In this document: piece after piece, positions 52,119 to 60,692 of the stretch
How the letters are laid out: every line of letters starts with the position of its first letter
Numbering within the stretch: position 1 is the stretch's first letter
Assembly (NCBI GenBank): GCA_963779805.1
Contig: CAVZZN010000005.1
Coordinates: forward strand, 62,001 to 126,000
Source: CAIWHR01 sp963779805
GTDB taxonomy: Bacteria; Pseudomonadota; Gammaproteobacteria; Burkholderiales; Casimicrobiaceae
Direction: 5' to 3'
DNA: 64,000 nucleotides
The notes under the pieces: generated by a model
Seen by the model: the letters and a program-made list of their open reading frames with translations, nothing else
What the model was told of the DNA's origin: nothing
Database searches by the model: none
Made by a program: the position numbers and the translations under genes

Positions 52119-52274
52119 GGGCGTGGTGGCGGCGGGCGAGGGCGTCACTCTAGCAGGCGCGGGCGCACGCGTGCCGGCCCTTCTGTTCATGACGAGGGCT
52201 TTGGCCTAAGCTTTCCTCCCCGCAGCGTCGCGCGGGTTCGACTCCACCGTATCGCTTCCACCGAGGAGGTCAGC

Positions 52275-52577
52275 ATGGCGACAGCATTCAATGCCGTACG
52301 GTTTCGCGTGAAGCCCGGGCGCGAGAAGGCGTTCGAGGACGCGCATCGCAAGGTCGATCCCTCGAATTTCAAGGGCTCGCGCCGCGTCGCCCTCTTCAAG
52401 ACGGGCGATCGCACCTACTGCATCGTAGGGGAGTGGGACAGCTACGAGGCGCTCGCCGCCGCGCGTCCGACCATGATCGCGACGCTCGACGGCTTTCGCG
52501 ACATGCTCGAGGACCTCGGCAATGGTCTCGGCGTGACGGATCCCGTCTCGGGCGAGGTCGTCGTCGACCTCAAGTAG
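52275..52577 (+). CDS. Antibiotic biosynthesis monooxygenase-fold small protein
   Basis: 100 residues with the dimeric alpha/beta-barrel pattern: FNAVRFRVKPGREKAFEDAH at the start, CIVGEWDSYEALAAARPTMI in the middle and a polar end (SGEVVVDLK). GAGGAGGT precedes the ATG. Members are small monooxygenases or heme/quinone-modifying enzymes; no active-site residue can be assigned. It ends eight bases before the palindrome at 52585-52622, which separates it from the convergent hydrolase gene. Confidence 0.65.
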   Translation: MATAFNAVRFRVKPGREKAFEDAHRKVDPSNFKGSRRVALFKTGDRTYCIVGEWDSYEALAAARPTMIATLDGFRDMLEDLGNGLGVTDPVSGEVVVDLK

Positions 52578-52584
52578 GCCCTCA

Positions 52585-52622
52585 CCCCCGTTACTCAGAG
52601 TAATTACTCTGAGTAACGGGGG
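52585..52622. terminator. Family A perfect 38-base palindrome between convergent genes
   Basis: CCCCCGTTACTCAGAGTAA followed directly by its complement. It fills the gap between two converging genes (stops at 52577 and 52628), which suits a bidirectional terminator, though neither strand shows a T-run. Confidence 0.65.
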
Positions 52623-52627
52623 GGGGT

Positions 52628-53556
52628 TCAGTGCCCGACGTACACCGGCGCGGGCCGGGTGAAGTACGCGTGCAGGATGTGGTAGACCATCATGTAGTTC
52701 TTCTGCTGGAAGCTCGCGTGCGAGATGCCGGCCATCACGGTGAACTGCTTGTCGGGATTGGGCAGGCGCTTGAAGAACTCGACGAGGTCGTCGAACGCGG
52801 CGATGCCGTCGTACTGCCCGCGCAGCACGAGCGTGGGCATCGTGATCTTCGCCGGGTCGTTGATCGGCAGCCGCGAGCACATGTCGATGTAGGTGCCGTT
52901 GGGCATCGAGTCGTCGAGCGCGAGGATCGCATCGGCGAACGCATCGACGACGCGCTTCTCCGCGCACTCGGGATGATCGCGCTCGAAGATCGAGTACACG
53001 AAGGCGCGATCGATCGGCCGCCGCTTCTTCGCCATGAACTCGGGCAGCTTCTTGCGCCGCTGCTCGAGCGTCGGCGCGCCTTCGCCGGTCCACACGTAGG
53101 CATCGAGCGCGAGGCGCGATACGCGCTCGCGGATGGCGCTGCGCGAACAGCGCCGCGCGCAACGCGCCCGACGAGATGCCGTAGGTCATGAAGCTCCCGA
53201 TGCCGCGCGTCTTGGCGATGTAGTCGGTCGCGGCGGCGAGGTCGTCGGCGCCGTTGCTGATGTCGCAGAAGATGTCGCGCTTCTTGTCGGAGCGGCCGTA
53301 GCCTTCCATGTCGACGGTCCAGCACACGAAGCCGCGGCGCGCGAACCAGTCCATGACGGAAGAATCCGGACGACCGGGCACGGTGAGATCGAACGTCGGC
53401 TGCGAGGCCATGGACGAGCCGTGCACGAACAGCACGGCGGGCTTGCCTTCGCGGCGAGCCGACGAATTTTTCCCACAGGAAGAGGCGGACGTCGCCCTTG
53501 TGCGTCCAGTGCTCGACGCCGGTGACCGCGGCGTCCGTCGTGGCTTGTGCAGTCAT
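52628..53556 (-). CDS. Alpha/beta hydrolase
   Basis: About 310 residues. The parts are MTAQATTDAAVTGVEHWTHK, then AVLFVHGSSMASQPTFDLTV (oxyanion region), the nucleophile elbow FMTYGISSGALRAALFAQRH, and the C-terminal PTLVLRGQYDGIAAFDDLVE with FTVMAGISHASFQQKNYMMV giving acid and histidine. Two frame breaks (near 53470, in an A-run, and near 53135) interrupt it. It heads into the Bug/PrpD operon from downstream, and may cleave an ester or C-C bond in the same pathway. Confidence 0.75.
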
Positions 53557-53606
53557 GCTGTTCCTTGCTCCAACGTTGCTGGTGTCGATGCTGCGCGTCG
53601 TCGGCA

Positions 53607-54599
53607 TCAGTCGATCTTCGCGCCGGTGTCCTTCACGACCTTGGCCCACAGGTCGCGCTCGGCGCGGAAGAACGCGCCGAACTCCGCCGGCGTCGAGCCG
53701 ACGATCTCGATCCCGGCGCTCGCCATGTGCGTCTTGACCTCGCTCGTCTGCAGCGCGGCGGTGACTTCGCGGTAGAGCTTGTCGATGATGGGCTGCGGCG
53801 TGCCCTTGGGCGCGAGAAGGCCCATCCAGACGTAGGCCTCGAAACCGGGATAGCCCGATTCGATCACGGTGGGCACGTCGGGCAATTGCGGCGAGCGCTT
53901 GGCGCCCGTGACCGCAAGCGGACGCAGCTTGCCGTTCTTGATGTGACCCACCATGCCCGCCGTTCCGGGAATGGCCATCTGCACCTGACCGCCGAGCAGA
54001 TCGGTGGTCGCCTGACCGGATCCGCGGTACGGGACGTGGTTCATCTTGAGGCCCGCGCGCATCGCGAGCAGGGCCGCGAAGAGATGCTGGCCGCTGCCGT
54101 TGCCGGAGGACGCGAAGTCGACCTTGCCCGGATTCGCCTTCACGTAATTCACGAATTCGGCGAGCGTCTTCGCCGGCACGGACGGATTCACCACGATCAC
54201 GCCAGGCTCGCGACCGAGCAGCGAGATCGGCGCGAAGTCCTCGATCGGGTCGTACGGCAGGTGCTTGTACAGCGATGCGCTGATCGCGTTCGTCTGCGAG
54301 GCGAGCAGCAGGGTGTAGCCGTCGGGCGCCGCCTTGGCGACCACTTCCGTGCCGATCGTAGCGCCCGCGCCCGGCTTGTTCTCGACCACGACCTGCTGGC
54401 CCAGCCGCTTGGACAGCTCCTGCGCGATCACGCGCATCGGTCCGTCGACCGCACCGCCCGGGGAGAACGGCACGACGACCTTGACGGGACGATTGGGGTA
54501 TTCCTGCGCTGCGGCCGGCGCGATACCGAGTCCGACAGCGATGGCGGCACACGCGCATGCGACGAGGGCGCGACGCCGTGAGGGCGACGACAGCAACAT
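53607..54599 (-). CDS. Tripartite tricarboxylate transporter substrate-binding protein (Bug/TctC family)
   Basis: 330 residues. A signal peptide with the extended N-terminus MLLSSPSRRRALVACACAAI and cleavage near AAAQ precedes a binding protein with PNRPVKVVVPFSPGGAVDG, GQQVVVENKPGAGATIGTEV, LLLASQTNAISASLYKHLPY and AKTLAEFVNYVKANPGKV. Such proteins bind carboxylates. AGGAG lies upstream of ATG 54599. No TctA/TctB membrane genes are nearby, common for Bug proteins. Confidence 0.9.
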   Translation of the reverse strand: MLLSSPSRRRALVACACAAIAVGLGIAPAAAQEYPNRPVKVVVPFSPGGAVDGPMRVIAQELSKRLGQQVVVENKPGAGATIGTEVVAKAAPDGYTLLLASQTNAISASLYKHLPYDPIEDFAPISLLGREPGVIVVNPSVPAKTLAEFVNYVKANPGKVDFASSGNGSGQHLFAALLAMRAGLKMNHVPYRGSGQATTDLLGGQVQMAIPGTAGMVGHIKNGKLRPLAVTGAKRSPQLPDVPTVIESGYPGFEAYVWMGLLAPKGTPQPIIDKLYREVTAALQTSEVKTHMASAGIEIVGSTPAEFGAFFRAERDLWAKVVKDTGAKID

Positions 54600-54650
54600 G
54601 GACTTCTCCTGAGAATGGGGCACGCCGGTGCGATACCGCGGCCGCGCAAC

Positions 54651-54674
54651 GTCCGCCGCTTGGCCGCGGCGGAC
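54651..54674. other. Hairpin in the operon gap between prpD-like and Bug genes
   Basis: Nine-base arms GTCCGCCGC and GCGGCGGAC with a six-base loop, inside the 186-base gap. It could limit read-through or stabilise the downstream message. Confidence 0.4.
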
Positions 54675-54785
54675 CCGAATTGTAGGTCATCGCGGCCCGC
54701 GAGGGGCGTGTTCGCGAGAGCGGAACGCCAGCACTCGGGCGCGCGCTGCGGCTCCCGGCGCGAGCCTGTCGTGACGCGCAGCCTC

Positions 54786-56159
54786 CTACGGCCGCGAGAG
54801 CGCCGTCACGGTGCGCACTTCCGGCATCTGCGCAATGCGCGCGAACGCCGCGACGAGATCGTCCGCGCGCGCGGCGCCGAGCACCGGATCGACGAGGCCG
54901 TGGAACTTGCGCTCGAGATCGGCGTCGCTCATGGGGCGCTCGCGGCTGCCGATCGCGTGCTCGACGAACACGTGCAGCTGCCGGCCGTCGCGGCAGGTGA
55001 TCGTCACGTCGGCGGCGGTCTCGTCGATCCTCTCGTCGACCGTTGCGTTCACGCGGTCGCGCAGCGCGATCACGTCGGCACGGTTGACGATGCCATCGGC
55101 GAATTCCGCTTCGCCGGCCTGGCCGAAGACGATGCCCGCCGCCGCCGCGTGGTACACGCTGAACTTGCCCTCGAGGCCGCTCTTCGGCGCGGTCTTGCCC
55201 GTGAGCTCCAGCACCAGCGGATGCACCTTGAGCTCGACGCGCTCGATGTCCTCGGCCTTGAGGCCGTGGGCGTTGCGCAGCTGCACGCAGCCGTCGATGC
55301 TCGGATGGATCACGATCCCGCACGCGAACGGCTTGTAGGTGTTGGACGCGATCTCGAAGCGCTCGCCGAGCTCGGCGGTGGCTTCGTCCCACGCGCACCT
55401 GGTCGAGTAGGTCTGGATGAGCCCGCGCGGCGCTTCGAGGGCACGCGTCGACGCGGTGAAGCCGTGCCGCGCCATGAGCGCCGCCATCAGGCCCGCGCGC
55501 GCCGCGCCACCGGGATGGAAGGGCTTGGTCATCGAGCCGAACTGCTCGCGCACGCCGATCGGCTGCGACGCCGCGATGCCCAGCGCCATCGTCGTTCGCG
55601 TCGCGTCGAGCCCGAGCAGGCGCGCGCATGCCGCCGCTGCACCCAGCATGCCCGTCGAGCCCGTGATGTGCCAGCCGCGATCGTAGTGATCGGGATAGAT
55701 GACGTTGCCCACGCGGCATTCGACGTCGATGCCGAGCACGAGCGCGTCGACGAGCTGGCGGCCGTTGGCGTCGATGTGCTCCGCGAGCGCGAGGGCGGCC
55801 GAGGCGACCGGCCCGGCGGGATGGATGATCGTCTTGAGGTGCGTATCGTCGAAATCGAACGTGTGCGAGGTGATGCCGTTCAGCATCGCGGCGCTCGCGA
55901 TGTCGACGCGCTCGCTGCGGCCGAGCACCGTGGCCTGCGGACTCGGCGCGAGCTCCTGCACCGCGCCCAGCGCCGCCTGCACCGTGGGATGGCGCGCGGC
56001 GCCGATGGCGCAGCCCGCCCAGTTCATGAGCGTGCGCCGGGCTTCGTTCTCCACCGCGTCGTCCCATCCGCGCGAGGGATGCGACGCCACGAACTGCGCG
56101 AGCGTGCGGGTGATCGGAGGTGCGTTCGGGTCCGCGCTCACGCGCGTGTTGACGGCCAT
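54786..56159 (-). CDS. MmgE/PrpD family protein
   Basis: 457 residues. The family blocks are GITSHTFDFDDTHLKTIIHP, LGIDVECRVGNVIYPDHYDR, RGWHITGSTGMLGAAAACAR, FGSMTKPFHPGGAARAGLMA and NTYKPFACGIVIHPSIDGC. MmgE/PrpD enzymes dehydrate or isomerise tricarboxylic or related acids (2-methylcitrate dehydratase, aconitate-type and others). Between two carboxylate-binding proteins it probably processes the imported acid. Start ATG 56159. Confidence 0.88.
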   Translation of the reverse strand: MAVNTRVSADPNAPPITRTLAQFVASHPSRGWDDAVENEARRTLMNWAGCAIGAARHPTVQAALGAVQELAPSPQATVLGRSERVDIASAAMLNGITSHTFDFDDTHLKTIIHPAGPVASAALALAEHIDANGRQLVDALVLGIDVECRVGNVIYPDHYDRGWHITGSTGMLGAAAACARLLGLDATRTTMALGIAASQPIGVREQFGSMTKPFHPGGAARAGLMAALMARHGFTASTRALEAPRGLIQTYSTRCAWDEATAELGERFEIASNTYKPFACGIVIHPSIDGCVQLRNAHGLKAEDIERVELKVHPLVLELTGKTAPKSGLEGKFSVYHAAAAGIVFGQAGEAEFADGIVNRADVIALRDRVNATVDERIDETAADVTITCRDGRQLHVFVEHAIGSRERPMSDADLERKFHGLVDPVLGAARADDLVAAFARIAQMPEVRTVTALSRP

Positions 56160-56188
56160 GCTTCGCTCCTGCTGGAAACGGGTTGCGA

Positions 56189-57173
56189 TCAGTCGACGAT
56201 CTGGATGTTGCGCTGCTTCGCGACGCGCGACCAATGCGCGATGTCGTTGCGCATGTACTCGCCGAACTGCTCGGGGCTCATCGGCATCGTTTCGAGCGCT
56301 TCGCCGGCAAGGCGCTCGCGCAGGTCGGCCTCGCCGAGCATCTTGTCGATCTCGTCGTTGAGCCGTTTCACGATCGCGGGCGGCATGCCGGCGGGGCCGG
56401 CGATGCCGTACCACTGCACGCCGTCGAAGCCCTTGTAGCCGAGCTCCTCGAACGTCGGCACGTCCGGCAGCAGGCGATGGCGCTTCACGCCGGTGACGGC
56501 GAGCGGCTTCACCTTGCCGCCCTTGATGTGCGGCAGCGCCGCGGCGAGGCCGGGCAGCATCGCCTGCGTCTGGCCGCCGAGGATGTCGGTGAAGGCGGGT
56601 CCGATGCCTCGATAGGGCACGTGCACCATGTCGATCCCGGTCTCGACCTTGAGCTGCTCCATCCCGAGATGGGTGAGCGTGCCCGGGCCCGCGGAGCCGT
56701 ACGACACCTTGCCGGTGTTGGACTTCACGTACTGCACGAAATCCTTGAGCGAGTTCGCGGGCAGCGATGCAGGCACGATCAGCACGTTGGGCGTGCCGCC
56801 GACCATCGCGATCGGCGTGAAGTCCTTGACCGCGTCGTACGGCAGCTTGCGCACGGCCGGGTTGGTGCCGTGGGTGCCGACGTAGGCGACCATGAGCGTG
56901 TAGCCGTCCGGCGCGGCGCGCGCGGTCGCGAGCGAGCCGACGATACCGCCGCCCCCGCTCTGGTTGTCGACGACCACGGGCTGCCCCAGCGCCTTCGACA
57001 GGCGGTCGCCGATCGTGCGCGCCACGAGGTCGACGCCGCCGCCGGGTTGCACCGGCGCGATGATCTTGATCGGCTTCGCGGGATACGCCTGCGCCCACGC
57101 GGCGAGCGAAGCGCACGCCGTCACGAGCGCCAAGCCGCACTTCAATACCCAGCGACGCTGCCCGTCCGTTCAT
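56189..57173 (-). CDS. Second Bug/TctC family substrate-binding protein
   Basis: About 327 residues: PAKPIKIIAPVQPGGGVDLV, GQPVVVDNQSGGGGIVGSLA, TPNVLIVPASLPANSLKDFV and VHVPYRGIGPAFTDILGGQT. The ATG at 57173 with AGGGAGGAG upstream leads to MNGRQRRWVLKCGLALVTAC once one extra G near 57160 is removed; without it only a TTG at 57145 is available. It is divergent in sequence from the first Bug protein, so the ligand may differ. First gene of the operon on this strand. Confidence 0.85.
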
Positions 57174-57324
57174 GCGCTCCTCCCTGTCCCGTGGTCGGGA
57201 ATGTGATTTTCGACGCGTCCGGATGCGTCGCGCGTCCGGGGTGAGGCGCGCATTATCACCCAACGGCGGCGCCGTTCCCGCGCGCATTCACCGACTTGCG
57301 CGGGAAGCTTGCGTGCCTGCCGGC

Positions 57325-58253
57325 TCAGAGCAGCGACAGGACGGCGCTGACGGGGTTGTGGTCGGAGGAGGTGACCGTGGTGGCAGTCGACAGCGACAGG
57401 ACGGCGCTGACGGGGTTGTGGTCGGAGGAGGTGACCGGGTGGCGGTCGAGCGCGTCGTCGCGAGACCGCGGATGAAGATGTGATCGAGATGCTTGCCCAT
57501 GAACACTTTGCGGTGATCCTCGGCGAACGCGATCTCGGCCAGCCCGAGTGCGGCCGCCGTTTCGTGCACGGCCTCGTCGCGCTGGTCCGACCAGGTATTG
57601 AAATCGCCGGCGAAGATGATCGGCCCCCGGTGGGTGGCGAGCACGTCGCGCACGGCAGCGAGCTGTGAGCGATAGGTTCCCAGCGACAGTGAAAAATTGA
57701 TCGAATGGATGGTGACCACCGCCAGCGTTTCCGTGCGGCCGTCGAGCGCATACCACGCGATCACGGCCGACTTCGGCAGGCGCAGGACCGGCTCCGTCGC
57801 GCGCTCCGTGCAGATCGCGAGCGGCGGGATGCGCGACGCGGTCATCACGCCGATGTCGTGGTCGCGCTCGAAGGAGCTCGCCAGCACCCACCTCAGCCCG
57901 GCGCCTTCGACCACCTCGCGAATGCGGGGCTCGAGGACCGTCTCCTGCAGCAGCAGGACGTCGTTGTCGGCAGCGAATGCCGCGAGGTCGTTCTGCCAGC
58001 CCGGATCGTCCTGCTTGTGGATGTTCCAGGTCAGCACGCGGATGGCCGCGGGATCGAGCGCGGGCGCGCCCGGGGCCTTGCGCTGCGCGGCGTGGCTGCC
58101 TTCGTCGCAGGCGAGGCGCTGCGCGCGCACGGTCCCGTCGGGGCGCAGCAGCACGGCACGCGGCTCGCTGGTTATCGTGACGCAGCCGCTGACGGCGACC
58201 CCGGCGAGCAGCACCGCACACCATTGCCCGAGCCGGCGCCACGAACCGCACAT
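57325..58253 (-). CDS. Endonuclease/exonuclease/phosphatase (EEP) family lipoprotein
   Basis: About 309 residues. A lipoprotein signal (WCAVLLAGVAVSGCVT, lipobox VSGC) precedes an EEP fold with VLTWNIHKQDDPGWQNDLAA, LLLQETVLEPRIREV, GPIIFAGDFNTWSD, DHIFIRGLAT and the final SDHNP histidine motif. A start at 58379 is possible but adds unlikely sequence. The gene changes frame near 57440, and then the terminal TSSDHNPVSAVLSL block is read twice from a 60-base duplication. It is a membrane-anchored phosphodiesterase or nuclease facing the periplasm. Confidence 0.8.
57331..57437. repeat. 60-base tandem duplication of the EEP gene end
   Basis: 47 bases at 57331-57377 recur exactly at 57391-57437, giving a 60-base period with a 13-base spacer. 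The unit encodes the catalytic SDHNP strand and the last residues of the EEP protein. Confidence 0.85.
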
Positions 58254-58529
58254 GCGGGCCAGAGGTGCGACAGCCTGTCCGCGGACGCCGGAATCTGCAG
58301 CCGGTGAGGTGAACGCGGCAGGCCGGCCACCGCAGGGGGTGCGTCCGGCAGGTGCATCGGCCGTCTGGGCGTGCGTCATTGGCGGGGACCGGCGGTTTCG
58401 AGCCGCTCGTGTTGTCGTGGGTTGCCGCTGCGGGCGGCGGTTTCGGGCTGGCTGCCGGACGTGCAGCGCGTCGCGGCACACCGCTTGCATCGCATCGGGA
58501 GTCTGATCCTCGCACAAGGTAAAAGTTTC

Positions 58530-59544
58530 ATGCAGCCACACGATGTCACACGCCATCGGCACCCTGCAAGGACCTCGGCCGCCGCGCCCAAGGCACCGCG
58601 CGATGCGCCTGCGGCACGGGTGGTCATTCCAGCCGGCGTCGACGACGCACAGATCGAGCTCACCGGTCGGCGCGTGAAGCTCACGAATCTCGACAAGCCG
58701 TTCTGGCCGGCGCTTGGCCTCGCCAAGCGCGACCTGCTGCAGTATTACGCGGACATCGCGCCGTGGCTCCTGCCGCATCTGCGCGATCGCGCGATGGTGA
58801 TGAAGCGCTACCCGAACGGGGCCGCCGGCGAGTCCTTTTTCATGAAGCGCGCGCCGAGCCCGCGTCCCGGCTGGATCGAGACGTGCAGCATCGCGCACGC
58901 ATCGGGCAACGTGATCGACTTCCCGATGGTGCAGGATCTCGCGTCGCTGCTGTGGCTCGCGAACCTCGGCTGCATCGACCTCAACCCGTGGTACGCGCGC
59001 TGCGACGACGTCGACCGGCCCGACTACCTGCACTTCGATCTCGATCCGGTGCCCGGCGCATCGCTTCGAGACCGTGCGCCGCACCGCGTTCGTCGTGCGC
59101 GACGGCCTGCAGGCGTTGGGCATGGAGCCGTTCGTGAAGACCACCGGCTCGCGGGGCCTGCACGTGTACGTGCCCATCGTGCGCGGGCCCCTGCAGAAGG
59201 CGGTGTGGACGTTCGCGAAGAGCTTCGCGCAGGCGCTGGCCAATCAGCACCCGGACATCGTCACGGCGGAATATCGGATCGCGAAGCGCCCGCCGGGGCG
59301 CGTGCTCGTCGATTACAACCAGAACGCGTGGGGCCGGACGCTCGCTTCGATCTACTCGCCGCGACCGAAGGCGCGCGCGACCGTGTCGACGCCGGTGACG
59401 TGGGAGGAGCTCGGGCAGGGCGCGGTCACCGAGGATTTCGACCTCTTCAACGTTCCCGCGCGGTTGCGAAAGCTCGGAGACCTGTGGGCGCCGCTCCTCG
59501 CGCCGCGCGGGCGCTTCGATCTCGACGCGTTGTTGCGGCGCTGA
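58530..59544 (+). CDS. LigD-type DNA polymerase/primase domain protein
   Basis: About 338 residues, the polymerase domain of bacterial NHEJ LigD on its own. Landmarks are LTNLDKPFWPALGLAKRDLL, MKRYPNGAAGESFFMKRAPS, DRPDYLHFDLDPVPGA (catalytic Asp pair) and VKTTGSRGLHVYVPIVRGPL. A one-base break near 59062 splits the catalytic middle. ATG 58530 has AAGG upstream. It fills ends with ribonucleotides during end joining. No Ku gene lies in this window. Confidence 0.85.
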
Positions 59545-59564
59545 GGAAGGCGTGGCGTACGCGC

Positions 59565-60608
59565 TTGCCGCTGCCGACGAGCTATGCGCCGATGGAGGCA
59601 AGGCTCGTCCCCGAGCTGCCCGTGGGCGATGGCTGGCAATACGAGCCCAAGTGGGATGGCTTTCGCTGTCTCGCGTTTCGCGACGCGGACGCGGTCGACC
59701 TGCGCTCCAAGGCCGGCCAGCCCTTCAATCGCTACTTCCCCGAGCTCGTGGCCACGCTGGAAGCGTTGCGCGCAAGACAGTTCGTGCTCGACGGCGAGAT
59801 CGTGGTGCCGGTGGGCGACGTGCTGTCGTTCGACGAGCTCCTCATGCGCATCCATCCGGCGGCGAGCCGCGTGCGCAAGCTCGCGCGCGAGCATCCCGTG
59901 CTGTTCGTCGTGTTCGATCTCCTGGTCGACGAGCGCGGCCGCTCGCTCGTCGGCGAGCCGCTCGCGCAGCGCCGGCGCGCGCTGGAGGCGTTCATGCGTC
60001 GCTTCGGCGATGCTCAACCGATGCTTCGCGTCTCGCCGTGCACGACCGACGTGCGGGGCGTGCAGGCGTGGCTGCACGCCCTGGGCTCGGGCCTCGACGG
60101 CGTGATCGCGAAGCGCGTCGACGTGCCCTACCGGTCGGGCGAGCGCACCGGCATGCAGAAGTACAAGCGCATGCGCACCGCCGACTGCGTCGTCGGCGGA
60201 TTTCGTTACGCGGCAAAGGAGAGGCTCGTCGGCTCGCTGCTGCTCGGGCTCTACGAAGGCGACGCGCTGCATCACGTCGGCTTCGCTTCGAACATCAAGG
60301 CGACGGAGCGCGCGGCGCTCACGAAGAAGCTCGAGGCGCTCGTGCAACCGCCGGGCTTCACCGGCCGCAGCCCCGGCGGCCCGAGCCGCTGGAGCACGGA
60401 GCGCAGCGGCGAGTGGGAGCCGCTCGCGCCGCAGCTCGTCGCCGAGGTGCAGTACGATCACTTCAGCGGCGGACGCTTCCGGCACGGCACGCGTTTCCTG
60501 CGCTGGCGCCCCGACAAGGCGCCGCGGCAGTGCACGATGGCGCAGGTCGAGCAGGAGGCGGCGAGCCCGCTCGCGTTGCTGGACACCCCACCCCGTTACT
60601 CAGAGTAA
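59565..60608 (+). CDS. ATP-dependent DNA ligase (LigD ligase-domain type)
   Basis: About 347 residues: nucleotidyltransferase motif I YEPKWDGFRCLAFRDADAV with the AMP-accepting lysine, motif III and IV VLFVVFDLLVDERGR and GLDGVIAKRVDVPYRSGERT, motif V KYKRMRTADCVVGGFRY, then an OB-fold. It seals DNA nicks and, with the adjacent polymerase, resembles a split LigD. The start is uncertain (TTG 59565, or a GTG at 59552 with a frame break). The last residues TPPRYSE and the TAA stop come from the family A repeat. Confidence 0.82.
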   Translation: MPLPTSYAPMEARLVPELPVGDGWQYEPKWDGFRCLAFRDADAVDLRSKAGQPFNRYFPELVATLEALRARQFVLDGEIVVPVGDVLSFDELLMRIHPAASRVRKLAREHPVLFVVFDLLVDERGRSLVGEPLAQRRRALEAFMRRFGDAQPMLRVSPCTTDVRGVQAWLHALGSGLDGVIAKRVDVPYRSGERTGMQKYKRMRTADCVVGGFRYAAKERLVGSLLLGLYEGDALHHVGFASNIKATERAALTKKLEALVQPPGFTGRSPGGPSRWSTERSGEWEPLAPQLVAEVQYDHFSGGRFRHGTRFLRWRPDKAPRQCTMAQVEQEAASPLALLDTPPRYSE

Positions 60609-60671
60609 CTACTCGGAGTAACGGGTGCATTCGAGCGCTTACGCTTACTCCGAGCAGGTACTCTGAGTAAG
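60592..60671. repeat. Two adjacent family A elements after the ligase gene
   Basis: The first palindrome (60592-60625) is CCCGTTACTCAGAGTA and its near complement, with one mismatch. The second (60644-60671) is CTTACTCCGAG/CTCTGAGTAAG with a six-base spacer. Together they fill the gap between the ligase and the convergent APC permease gene. Confidence 0.75.
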
Positions 60672-60692
60672 GAGGTTGGCGGATTGCAGGGA

